From: JARRNE01 sp963824085
GTDB taxonomy: Bacteria > Pseudomonadota > Gammaproteobacteria > Chromatiales > Chromatiaceae
Assembly: GCA_963824085.1 (NCBI GenBank)
Contig: CAWGNT010000026.1
Span: forward strand, 62,001 to 126,000
Reading direction: 5' to 3'
DNA: 64,000 nt
Position 1 is the stretch's first letter. Each line of letters starts with the position of its first letter. Of the stretch, positions 43,961 to 53,258 are shown piece by piece. The notes beneath the pieces are model-generated. The model was not told the DNA's origin and made no database searches. It worked only from the letters and a program-made list of their open reading frames with translations. A program made the translations under genes and the position numbers.

Positions 43961-45748
43961 ATGAATGATGCCCCGCTCGATTTCGTCTTTGCTTGCACCC
44001 TGGAGGACCTGGAGACGACAGGCCGCTTCCTGCTTCGCGGCCGCCACCGCCCGGTCCTTTTGGTCCGCGACCAGGGTCGCATCTTTGCCCTCGATAACCG
44101 TTGCCCACACATGGGGTTTCCCCTCGACCGCGGCGGCGTCGATGACGGCATCCTCACCTGCCATTGGCACCACGCCTGCTTCGACCTCGCGAGCGGGTGC
44201 GCATTCGACCTGTGGGCCGACGACGTGCCGACCTGTCCCGTCGAGGTGCGGGGCGAGGAGGTTTGGGTCAAGCCGGCTTTCGGCCATACCGACCCGGTAG
44301 GCCATTGGAGCGGCCGGCTTGAAGATGGGATGGGCCACAACCTCGGCCTGGTCATTGCCAAGGCGATACGAGGTCTACTCGCCGCTGGTGTCGCTCCGCT
44401 CGCCGTACTGCGCCAGGCGGCGCTGTTCGGTGCCCGTAACCGCGATAGCTGGGGAACCGGGATGACCGTCCTGACCGCCCTGGGAAATCTGCTTCCCGTG
44501 CTACCGGAGGAGGATGTCTATCTCGCGCTTTTTCAGGGAGTGCGTCGTGTGGCGAACGATTGCGAGGGCGAGGCCCCGCGCCTTGACTCGACCGCGATGG
44601 CGAAGGCCCCGGATTCGGACACCGTAAAGCGCTGGTTTCGCCGTTGGTGCGCGGTGCGGCACCGCTCGGGCGCGGAGCGTACGCTGCACACGGCGGTTGC
44701 CGCCCGTCGCTCAATCGCCGGCCTTGCGGACCTGCTCTTCACAGCGGAGATAGACCGCGTGTTCGCCGACGGCGGCCATTCCCTCGACTTCACGAACAAG
44801 GCGTTCGAGTGTCTGGACCTCATCGGGTGGGAGCACGCCGCGGCCGTGCTGCCGGCCATCGTCGGCCAGATGGTGGCGGCGCGGGGCGCCGAGGAGTCTC
44901 CCCACTGGCGCCAGCCAGTGGACCTGGTCGCGCTCCTCGAGACCTGCTTCGCCGAGCTGCCCGTACTGTGGGCGGAAGGCGAGGGGAAAGCCCTTTGGCG
45001 GCAGCACACGGCTTTGGCGGAGGCGCTGCTCGGCGATGATCCGATCGGGGTCATGGATTCCCTTAAGGAGGCGATCCGGTCCGGCGCGGCACCGACCGAC
45101 GTTAGCCGCGCACTCGCCTACGCGGCGGCCATGCGTATCGCCCGGTTCGGCACGTCAAACGAGCACGCCGACTGGGAGACCGCCCACCACACGTTCACCT
45201 ACTGCAACGCCCTGCACCAGGCCATCAAGCGGGTCTCCGATGGTCGCGTCGAACGGGCGGGCTATACGGAGCTCGTGCGGGGCTTGTTCCACGGCGCCGT
45301 AGCCGTGTATCTAACTCGCTATCTCAACGTTCCTCCGGCCCGGATCCCCGGTGACATGGGCGATCGGCTCGACGATCTGCCCGCCGATCCCGAAGTCCTG
45401 CGCAGGCAGCTTCTCAATGCCTTCGACCGCCAGCAGGAGGTCGCCATGGCAGCCAGGGTCGTCGCTCGTTATCTCCTTCTCGGTTACCCGCCCGAGCCGC
45501 TCGTGGCGACGCTTGCCCGGGCGCTGTTGCGAGAGGACGCCGGTTTCCACGCCTTCCAGATGCTCGAAGCGGGCGTGCGCCAGTTCCAGGAATGGGGCAA
45601 TAGTGACCCCGGCAGACACATCCTGGTCGGGGTGGCGCGGTATCTGGCGGCCCATTCGCCAACCGAGCGCGCCGCCTACCAGACCGCAGACATTGCACGC
45701 CGGCTCCTGGGCGGGCGCGCGCTCCATGAGCAGCCGGCGGCGGATTGA
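43961..45748 (+). CDS. Rieske [2Fe-2S] protein with long helical C-terminal domain
   Basis: A 595-aa protein. The N-terminal 100 residues are a Rieske domain with Cys48-Pro-His50 and Cys67-His-Trp-His70, so both pairs of cluster ligands are intact. The remaining 490 residues are mainly helical and contain no oxygenase iron site that I can see; histidines cluster in EHADWETAHHTFTYCNALHQAIK. Similar Rieske-plus-helical proteins are annotated only as Rieske 2Fe-2S proteins. The ATG at 43961 has CAGGGGA upstream; a longer frame from 43910 is less likely. No reductase gene is adjacent. Confidence 0.8.
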   Translation: MNDAPLDFVFACTLEDLETTGRFLLRGRHRPVLLVRDQGRIFALDNRCPHMGFPLDRGGVDDGILTCHWHHACFDLASGCAFDLWADDVPTCPVEVRGEEVWVKPAFGHTDPVGHWSGRLEDGMGHNLGLVIAKAIRGLLAAGVAPLAVLRQAALFGARNRDSWGTGMTVLTALGNLLPVLPEEDVYLALFQGVRRVANDCEGEAPRLDSTAMAKAPDSDTVKRWFRRWCAVRHRSGAERTLHTAVAARRSIAGLADLLFTAEIDRVFADGGHSLDFTNKAFECLDLIGWEHAAAVLPAIVGQMVAARGAEESPHWRQPVDLVALLETCFAELPVLWAEGEGKALWRQHTALAEALLGDDPIGVMDSLKEAIRSGAAPTDVSRALAYAAAMRIARFGTSNEHADWETAHHTFTYCNALHQAIKRVSDGRVERAGYTELVRGLFHGAVAVYLTRYLNVPPARIPGDMGDRLDDLPADPEVLRRQLLNAFDRQQEVAMAARVVARYLLLGYPPEPLVATLARALLREDAGFHAFQMLEAGVRQFQEWGNSDPGRHILVGVARYLAAHSPTERAAYQTADIARRLLGGRALHEQPAAD

Positions 45749-45864
45749 GCAGCGGCGTGGATACCGGCGCGGTTGGGCTCCGGCGGCAAGGTCCGTCGGG
45801 CCTCCGTGACCTCACGCATGGTCGCGCCTTCCAAGATCCGGCGAAAACCCCATTAGGAGAGCAC

Positions 45865-45906
45865 TTGACGCGGCTAAAACAGCACTGTATTGGTACTCAA
45901 TAGTAC
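45865..45906 (+). promoter_or_regulatory. Promoter and operator candidate of the suf cluster
   Basis: TTGACG (45865-45870) and TGTATTGG with a -10-like TATTGG (45888-45893) are 17 bases apart. Directly after lies the perfect palindrome GTACT-CAAT-AGTAC (45893-45906), a plausible operator for the Rrf2-type regulator encoded 16 bases downstream, suggesting autoregulation. Confidence 0.5.
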
Positions 45907-45921
45907 AGAGGAACACGACCC

Positions 45922-46416
45922 GTGCTGACGCTGAGCAGGCTGAGTGACTATGCGATCGTGGTGGTCTCCCGCCTGGCGGCTCGGGGCGGAGGTCAAGCGA
46001 GCGCGCGCGCTTTGGCGCAGGAGACGCGTATTCCGCTGCCGACGGTGATCAAGCTGCTGAAGCTCCTTACGGCCAAAGGGGCACTGGCGTCGATCCAGGG
46101 ACGCAAGGGCGGTTACCGGCTGGCGCGCCCACCCGCCGCTATCTCGGTCATCGAGATCATCGAAGCGGTCGAAGGCCCCATCGCACTGACCGAATGCAAC
46201 CGTGAGGCCTCTGCTTGCCGCATCGAGCCGACCTGCGGCGTGCACCGACACTGGCTGGTGATCAATACGGCGATCCGTGATGCGCTGACCCGCATCAGCG
46301 TCGCGGAGCTCGCAGGCCCCGTTGTTCCGCTCGCGAGCTGGATACCGGTCAGCGTGGGCGGCGTGCCCGCCGCCGGACCGGTGCTGAAGAGCCCTATCAC
46401 ATCCACCCGAGGCTAA
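45922..46416 (+). CDS. Rrf2-family Fe-S assembly regulator
   Basis: A 164-aa winged-helix regulator beginning MLTLSRLSDYAIVVVSRLA, with the Rrf2 HTH and wing GRKGGYRLARPP. Cys92, Cys99 and Cys105 are in the spacing used by IscR-type proteins to bind an Fe-S cluster. The type is that of SUF system regulators. The GTG start at 45922 is supported by GAGGA upstream. sufS follows after six bases. It likely senses cluster supply and controls this operon. Confidence 0.85.
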   Translation: MLTLSRLSDYAIVVVSRLAARGGGQASARALAQETRIPLPTVIKLLKLLTAKGALASIQGRKGGYRLARPPAAISVIEIIEAVEGPIALTECNREASACRIEPTCGVHRHWLVINTAIRDALTRISVAELAGPVVPLASWIPVSVGGVPAAGPVLKSPITSTRG

Positions 46417-46422
46417 CCGACC

Positions 46423-47669
<1,247 letters not shown>

Positions 47670-47673
<4 letters not shown>

Positions 47674-48125
47674 ACGACGAGCTTACCGACCTGTACCAGG
47701 AGCTCATCTTGGACCACAGCCGCCACCCGCATAACTTTCGCGTCATGGAGGGGTCCAGCCGTGTCGTCGATGCCCACAACCCCCTGTGCGGCGATACGCT
47801 CAAGCTCTATGTGCGGCTCGCTGAGGGGCGCATCGTCGACGCGTCGTTCAAGGGCCGGGGCTGCGCTATCTCCATGGCCTCGGCATCCATGCTTACCGAC
47901 CGGGTCAAGGGCTGTAGCGTCGAAGAAGCCAAGGGCCTGTTCGAGACGATGCACGATCTTTTGACCGGCGCGCAGCCGCCCACCGGGCGGGCTGACCTTG
48001 GCGAGTTGGAGTCGTTGGCAGGAGTGCGCAACTACCCCATGCGGGTCAAGTGCGCCACCCTGGGCTGGCATGCTCTCAAGGCGGCCCTGGGCGAGGACGA
48101 GCCGCAGAGCGTGAGCACCGAATAG
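47670..48125 (+). CDS. sufU: SufU/IscU-like Fe-S scaffold or sulfur-transfer protein
   Basis: A 151-aa protein with Cys40 (NPLCGDTL), Asp42, Cys65 (GRGCAIS) and Cys128 (VKCATLGW), the three-cysteine IscU fold site. The 18-20-residue insertion between the second and third cysteines (about 85-110) is typical of SufU, which relays sulfur from SufS. Its coupling to sufS fits. No sufB, sufC or sufD follows. Confidence 0.9.
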
Positions 48126-48533
48126 GGCACCCTTCGACTCGCCCCGAAAGTTGGCGGGTCGCCAGGAGCTTCCATGAGCGCCCACATGCAGTGAGATGAA
48201 CGCGATGAGCAGATGGGTCGATGCGGCGGCGCCCGAGGCGAGTGTCCCCAAGCAGCGGGTGGGGGTCGACCTGGAGGGCATGGCGGTCGTCGCGATCGGG
48301 TTCTTGGCGCATGGGGCATGGAGGCCAGTCGAGGATGGTCCGCCCGAGGTCGAACTGCTGTGGCGCATTCCCGGAGCATGTGCCGATGTTCATGAGGATC
48401 AAGAGTCCCGAACGGCCGATCCCCTCTCGCCCAGAAACGCAAAAGTTGGGCGAGTTCGGTATATCCTGCCGTCGGCCACGGCGGGCCGCGTGTCCAAAAA
48501 AGCCGTGCGTGCTTACCCACGAGAGAGAGCAGA
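48126..48533. other. Gap with repeat copy
   Basis: Part of repeat family A (end segment, 48395-48480) is present: GCAAAAGTTGGGCGAGTTCG matches copy 2 with transitions only. The plus-strand frame at 48196-48537 has no recognised domain. No gene called. Confidence 0.45.
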
Positions 48534-48938
48534 ATGAACGACACAGTCAGTGAAGCCCAAGAGAACCACGACCGCTTCGTGCGCGACGTGATATACAGCG
48601 GCGTGGTCTGGGGCCTCAAATCCGATCGCGGCTGGGCCGTTTGCGAGTCCGCGGAATACGAGGACACCGAGGTCTATCCCTTTTGGTCCGACGAGGCAGA
48701 TGCCCGCATCCACTGCACCGACGACTGGGCGGATTATGTGCCGGCAACACTGGATCTCGACCTTTTCATTGACACCTGGCTCGCCGGCATGAGTGAGGAC
48801 GGGGTGTTGGTCGGGACCAATTGGGACGCGGACCTGTCTGGCATGGAAGTGGAGCCCGGAGACCTGGCGGGGGAATTGTTGGGCGAAAATTTCCAGTCGG
48901 ATCCGGACCGTGATAGCGGTACATCGTTGAACCACTGA
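48534..48938 (+). CDS. DUF2750-domain protein
   Basis: A 134-aa acidic protein whose core NHDRFVRDVIYSGVVWGLKSDRGWAVC, YPFWSDEADARIHC and FIDTWLAGMSEDGVLVGTNWDADL matches DUF2750. Function unknown; such proteins are often in accessory regions. The ATG has AGAGAGAGCAGA ahead. Confidence 0.75.
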   Translation: MNDTVSEAQENHDRFVRDVIYSGVVWGLKSDRGWAVCESAEYEDTEVYPFWSDEADARIHCTDDWADYVPATLDLDLFIDTWLAGMSEDGVLVGTNWDADLSGMEVEPGDLAGELLGENFQSDPDRDSGTSLNH

Positions 48939-49451
48939 TGGCCTAAAGTGTTGTCGCTCACTTTATCCCACCGGATTTTCTCAGAATATTCCGCGCTGGA
49001 TCTGGCGGGTTCGGCCACGGCTGTTGCCGAGGCTTGTGCGCCCTGACTATCCTGACTATCGTAAGGCGCTTGGGTCGTCGTTACGGCAGCAACCGGCCAC
49101 AAGCAGACGTTCGAGCATGACGGAAATTCGTGGCCAGCGAGCTTCATCCCCGTTTTCGCTGGGCTAAGGTACGACTGTAACTTGGGAAGCCTTCCTTTCG
49201 CCCTTGTAGCCTCAAGCTACGGAATCTGCTGCAGCTCAAATTTGGCTTCCTTCACCGGAATTTAATATCAAGTACCTCCTGATCCCGCCAAGGGTCTAAC
49301 CCAGTTCGATATTGGCAAGATATCTGATGGGTATCGCAGTAAGAGCAAGACCGGCGTCGGATCTTATCCTCTTGCTGGCTATTGTACCTATTAGTGGTGA
49401 CCCTCTGGCGAGAGTCTTGCGGAACGGTTCTGATTGCGGCATCGTGACGAC
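48939..49451. other. Non-coding gap
   Basis: No gene, repeat or hairpin was recognised. Sequence composition here is less G/C-rich than the chromosome around it. Confidence 0.4.
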
Positions 49452-50345
49452 ATGAATGAGCCGGATCACATTCCCATGATATTTCTTGCCGGTCCGCCAG
49501 GTGCCGGAAAGACCGTATTGGGAAACAACGTCTGTGCGGAACTCAACCTCAGATTCCTCGATTTTTCCCGTTCTAACAAGCCGCAGGCTATCGATGCTGA
49601 AAGGCAAGCCCTGGAAGCGGCCATCGGGGAACGTTCAGCCGATGTCATTGCTCTTTCCTGGGGACTCCAACAGCACGCAGGGGCGCTTACGTTGACACGG
49701 CGCTCTGGTGTTGTGCTCCTGCTCTGGGCTCACCCTCTGGACATGCAGACCCGCTCAGGCTATGCGCAACCCCTGTTTACCCCCCTCAAGAACCTGGAGA
49801 CCCGAGGCGGTTTTGGACGCACTGGTAGCCGTTGTCGCGAGTTCCGGCGCCTGAATCGCGCCTGCCACGGAACCCTGATGCTGGTGGATGTTCCTCTGGG
49901 AAAAGCGGCTGAAGATCTGAAGGACTATATCCTCTGGATTGGGACGCAGCATTCGAAGCCGCCCGCGATTCGGGAGGGTCTGATAACCTGGGCCAGAGAG
50001 TGGCAACAGGATTTCAGCGCAAACCGATCAGCCGTAGAGATCATCGTCGATGCCATGGCGCGATACACCCTGCACCTCAAGTCGCAGGGCGTATCGCCTC
50101 GCAAGCTGTCAGAGGTATACGCAGATCTGAATGCAGCCGGTATGTTGGTCATGATGTACGATGCACCTAAAGGCAAGAACGCCGAGCGAATACTCAGCCG
50201 GTTTGATGGCCCCCCCTGGATCCTTGAGTTTGAGCGGAAGTTCTCCGATTCATCCAGTGCCATAACGCGATACGAAAGGAACCTAGAGGGATTTGGTCGG
50301 TTCCTACAACAATCTGGCCTGTTGCGTATGGAGGAAGAGGAATAG
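49452..50345 (+). CDS. P-loop NTPase/kinase-like protein
   Basis: A 297-aa protein with Walker A GPPGAGKT (residues 14-21) in a shikimate-kinase-like N-terminus (MIFLAGPPGAGKTVLGNNVCAELNLRFLDFS). The following DVIALSWGLQQHAG and VVLLLWAHPLDMQTRSG resemble the central strands of kinases. The C-terminal 130 residues are unfamiliar. ATG at 49452 was chosen over upstream TTG at 49434. No operon partner is close. Specific substrate unknown. Confidence 0.6.
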   Translation: MNEPDHIPMIFLAGPPGAGKTVLGNNVCAELNLRFLDFSRSNKPQAIDAERQALEAAIGERSADVIALSWGLQQHAGALTLTRRSGVVLLLWAHPLDMQTRSGYAQPLFTPLKNLETRGGFGRTGSRCREFRRLNRACHGTLMLVDVPLGKAAEDLKDYILWIGTQHSKPPAIREGLITWAREWQQDFSANRSAVEIIVDAMARYTLHLKSQGVSPRKLSEVYADLNAAGMLVMMYDAPKGKNAERILSRFDGPPWILEFERKFSDSSSAITRYERNLEGFGRFLQQSGLLRMEEEE

Positions 50346-50721
50346 ACGCGTTTCCGGATCGCTACCAGCTATGCTGCTAGATCCTTGCTATGTTTGAGTG
50401 TAGTGGAAGGCGGCACGTGGCCCGCTGAGCTTCGCGTTATCCGTAGATTGTGACGTGCGCTTTGGGTCGTCTCCTGCCTCTGGCGGTCTTTCGCGCCCCT
50501 CGCATCCCGCTGCCAACGGGCGCAACCGGCCAGAAGCGGACCTCGGACTCCCAAAGGACTCCCATTGTGAACAACGTATACTTGCGCAGGGGCCGCTTGA
50601 CTCTTGGGACAGTCCGCGCGTTCGGGGTGGTCCAATTTTTCGGGATAGACTGATGTCCATCGAGCTCAGCCAGCATAGACATCAGTCCATTCCACTATTA
50701 GCTGCAACAGGAATCAGCAGT
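50346..50721. other. Non-coding gap before the AT-rich gene
   Basis: GGCCCGCTGAGCTTCGCGTT at about 50424 resembles the 3' half of an integron attC site. Two further GTCTCCTGCCTCTGGCGG-like bases at 50467 recall the second dispersed repeat at 23316 and 52086. No gene called. Confidence 0.35.
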
Positions 50722-51336
50722 ATGTACAACTTTCCAGAAACAAAAAAGAAGCTGAAAAGCCGAATATCGAGCTACAAATCCTCCTTATTGAAGGAGAAAA
50801 AGAAATTTGGCTATGTAGACGATGGTGAAGGAAAGAGATACTTGCTTTTTGCTTTGTATTTTGTATTGAATGATATTGAAGAAACGAAAGATTACATTAA
50901 ATGGTATGAAAAAGAGTTTTCAGATGATATAGGAGAGCCAATCCAAAAACTGTGCTGGGCTTTAATCTTACGAAGAATGGGTAATGAGCTAGAAGCAAAA
51001 AAGATGTTGGCAGAAACAATGCTGTCGAATTTATACATCATACCAAAGCTTCTTGGTCACGAAATAAAGGAGTATGATATTCGGCACTCATCAAGTGATC
51101 AGGATATTGGATACTTTAGCTACCTGCCCAAGGAAGTAACTGCTTCCATAACAGAAATCGACACCAAATGGCTGCGTCAGGAGTATGACTCGCCTGAATT
51201 TCGGCACATAAGGCAGCGCTATATCGAAATTTACCATAAGCTAAAGTTTACTAAAGAAGTTGACGAGCGGGAACGTTTATTATCTGAGTCGCATTCGCTT
51301 CTGGATGCTTTTTCAGAAAAAGCAGCTTACCCGTGA
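50722..51336 (+). CDS. AT-rich hypothetical protein, horizontally acquired
   Basis: A 204-aa lysine- and glutamate-rich helical protein (KKKLKSRISSYKSSLLKEKK, KRYLLFALYFVLNDIEET). Tetratricopeptide-like helix pairs are suggested by RRMGNELEAKKMLAETMLS. Base composition falls sharply at about 50690 and returns at 51335, unlike every other gene in the window, so recent transfer is likely. The ATG at 50722 has AGGA about ten bases upstream; an ATG at 50653 is in frame but in G/C-rich sequence. Confidence 0.65.
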   Translation: MYNFPETKKKLKSRISSYKSSLLKEKKKFGYVDDGEGKRYLLFALYFVLNDIEETKDYIKWYEKEFSDDIGEPIQKLCWALILRRMGNELEAKKMLAETMLSNLYIIPKLLGHEIKEYDIRHSSSDQDIGYFSYLPKEVTASITEIDTKWLRQEYDSPEFRHIRQRYIEIYHKLKFTKEVDERERLLSESHSLLDAFSEKAAYP

Positions 51337-51374
51337 CGTTGGGCGACGGAACAGACCTTGCGCAGGAAGATGTG

Positions 51375-52001
51375 ATGACGACCGCCGTATGGGCGGCGCT
51401 CGCCATCGCACTTGCCCTCGGATGGTTCGCGTGGCGCAATGCGTCTAGGCGTTTCCGTCTCCCGTGTCCCGCCTGGTTGTCCTGGCTTGTTGAATTGGAC
51501 AATCCTGTCGCCCGAGAGAATCGGGCAAAACGAATCATTGAGCACCTATCCATTGTTCCCGGCATGACCATTGTCGATGCCGGATGTGGACCTGGCCGTT
51601 TGGCGATTCCGCTATCGGTTGCCACGGGGACGTGCGGTGAGGTCGTCGCCATGGATGCCCAGGAGGCAATGACGGCAATCGTTGGACGCAAGGCGCGCGA
51701 CCGAGGGCTCCAGAACATCAGACTCATCTCGTCGCCGTTAGGGGGTGGAGCTCTGAAAGCGGAGCATTTCGATAGGGCTGTCTTGGTGACCGTACTTGGA
51801 GAAATACCAGATAGGGAATCCGCCATGTCGGAACTGTACCGGGCACTGAAACCTGGCGGGATCCTTTCTGTCACGGAGACCGTCTTCGATCCACACTATC
51901 AGAATCGGATAACGGTGCTTCGACTTGCCGAAGCAGTCGGATTTCGCCTACGGGCCACATTTGGGAATCGACTGGCGTACACAGTGCACTTCGAGAAGTA
52001 A
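51375..52001 (+). CDS. Membrane-anchored class I SAM methyltransferase
   Basis: A 208-aa protein with one N-terminal hydrophobic helix (AVWAALAIALALGWFAW) and a Rossmann methyltransferase fold: motif I VDAGCGPGRLAIPL, the acidic VAMDAQEAM and post-motif LKPGGILSVTE. The substrate is unknown. The ATG at 51375 has AGGAAG upstream; a GTG at 51333 overlapping the preceding gene is the alternative. A candidate attC-like site follows. Confidence 0.75.
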   Translation: MTTAVWAALAIALALGWFAWRNASRRFRLPCPAWLSWLVELDNPVARENRAKRIIEHLSIVPGMTIVDAGCGPGRLAIPLSVATGTCGEVVAMDAQEAMTAIVGRKARDRGLQNIRLISSPLGGGALKAEHFDRAVLVTVLGEIPDRESAMSELYRALKPGGILSVTETVFDPHYQNRITVLRLAEAVGFRLRATFGNRLAYTVHFEK

Positions 52002-52002
52002 C

Positions 52003-52057
52003 GCCCAACCATCGGCTCCAGCCGCGTGGGCAAGCCGCCTAAGCCCTCACGTTAGCG
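52003..52057 (+). repeat. attC-like imperfect palindrome
   Basis: GCCCAAC (RYYYAAC) at 52003 and GTTAGCG (near GTTRRRY) at 52051 bound an imperfect inverted repeat with GGCTCCAGCCG and GCCGCCTAAGCC arms. This is the form of an integron cassette recombination site, two bases after the methyltransferase stop. One base departs from the consensus. No intI gene is seen. Confidence 0.35.
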
Positions 52058-52155
52058 GGATCATGAGCGTCTCCTCCGGGTCGGGTCCTGCCTCTGAGCG
52101 CCGTTCCAGCCCCAGACCCGTCGAACTAACGCAACTAGTCAAGTCCCGACGCCCA

Positions 52156-52177
52156 CCTGCCGCTCTTGGGCGGCAGG
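52156..52177. terminator. Hairpin between convergent genes
   Basis: CCTGCCGC-TCTTGG-GCGGCAGG is a perfect eight-base stem between the methyltransferase and the mreB end. It has no U-tract, so bidirectional termination is only a possibility. Confidence 0.45.
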
Positions 52178-52211
52178 CGCACGCAGTTGCGGGCTACAAA
52201 GATCCGGGCAG

Positions 52212-53258
52212 CTACTCACCGGAGAACAGGGCAAGGCCCCGCTCATCGTTCATCTCCAGTGCGCTCCCGCTGCCGCGCGCAACGCAGGTGAGGGGATCCT
52301 CGGCCACCACGACCGGCAGACCTGTCTCCTCCTGCAACAAGCGATCGAGGTCGCGCAGCAATGCACCGCCACCGGTAAGCACGATGCCCTGCTCGGCCAC
52401 GTCAGCCCCCAGATCCGGAGGGGTCTGGTCCAACGTCGTTTTCACAGCCCCGATAATATGCGACAGCGGGTCTTGCAAGGCGTCCAAAATCTCGACGGTG
52501 TTCAGAGTGAACCTGCGCGGGATCCCCTCGGCGAGATTGCGGCCGATGACCTCCATCTCCCGGACCACTTTGCCGGGAAATGCGGAGCCGATTTCATGCT
52601 TGATACGCTCGGCAGTGGACTCGCCGATCAACGTGCCATGGTTGCGGCGCACGTAGTTGCGGATGGCCTCGTCAAAACGATCGCCGCCGACCCGAACGGA
52701 ATTCGAGTAGACGATGCCGTCGCCCGAGGTGACCGCGACCTGCGAGATCCCTCCACCGATGTCCAGCACCATGGAGCCACGAGCCTCATCCACCGGAAGT
52801 CCGGCCCCCAAGGCCGCGGCCAACGGCTCTTCGAGCAGAAACACCTCCCGGGCGCCAGCGCCGGCCACGGACTCCTTGACGGCGCGGCGTTCCACCTGGC
52901 TCGCGCAGCAGGGGACACAGATCAGCACGTGCGGGCTAGGCCGGACGATCCGGCTCTTGTGCACCTTATGGATAAAGTACTGGAGCATCTTCTCGGTAAT
53001 CGTGAAGTCGCCGATGAGGCCGCCCTTCAGGGGTCGTATGGGCGTCATGTTCTGCGGCGTACGACCGAGCATCTGCCTGGTCTCCTCCCCGACTGCGGCA
53101 ACTGCCTTGGCCCCTGAAGAGCGGTCCTGCCGGATCGCCACAACCGACGGCTCGTTGAGCACAATGCCCTGTCCGCGAGCGTAGATGAGCGTGTTGGCGG
53201 TTCCGAGATCGATCGCCAGATCGCTGGAAAACACCGCTCGAAGGCCTCGCAGCAACAT
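52212..53258 (-). CDS. mreB: Rod-shape-determining actin MreB
   Basis: A 348-aa bacterial actin. DLGTANTLIYARGQGIVLNEPSVVA, DIGGGISQVAV and the GGGALLRDLDRLL phosphate-binding segments are typical. Start at 53258 (MLLRGLRAVFSSDL) matches family length. mreC and mreD, normally downstream, are absent; the gene instead converges on the methyltransferase. It may be a second mreB copy rather than the primary one. Confidence 0.9.
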   Translation of the reverse strand: MLLRGLRAVFSSDLAIDLGTANTLIYARGQGIVLNEPSVVAIRQDRSSGAKAVAAVGEETRQMLGRTPQNMTPIRPLKGGLIGDFTITEKMLQYFIHKVHKSRIVRPSPHVLICVPCCASQVERRAVKESVAGAGAREVFLLEEPLAAALGAGLPVDEARGSMVLDIGGGISQVAVTSGDGIVYSNSVRVGGDRFDEAIRNYVRRNHGTLIGESTAERIKHEIGSAFPGKVVREMEVIGRNLAEGIPRRFTLNTVEILDALQDPLSHIIGAVKTTLDQTPPDLGADVAEQGIVLTGGGALLRDLDRLLQEETGLPVVVAEDPLTCVARGSGSALEMNDERGLALFSGE

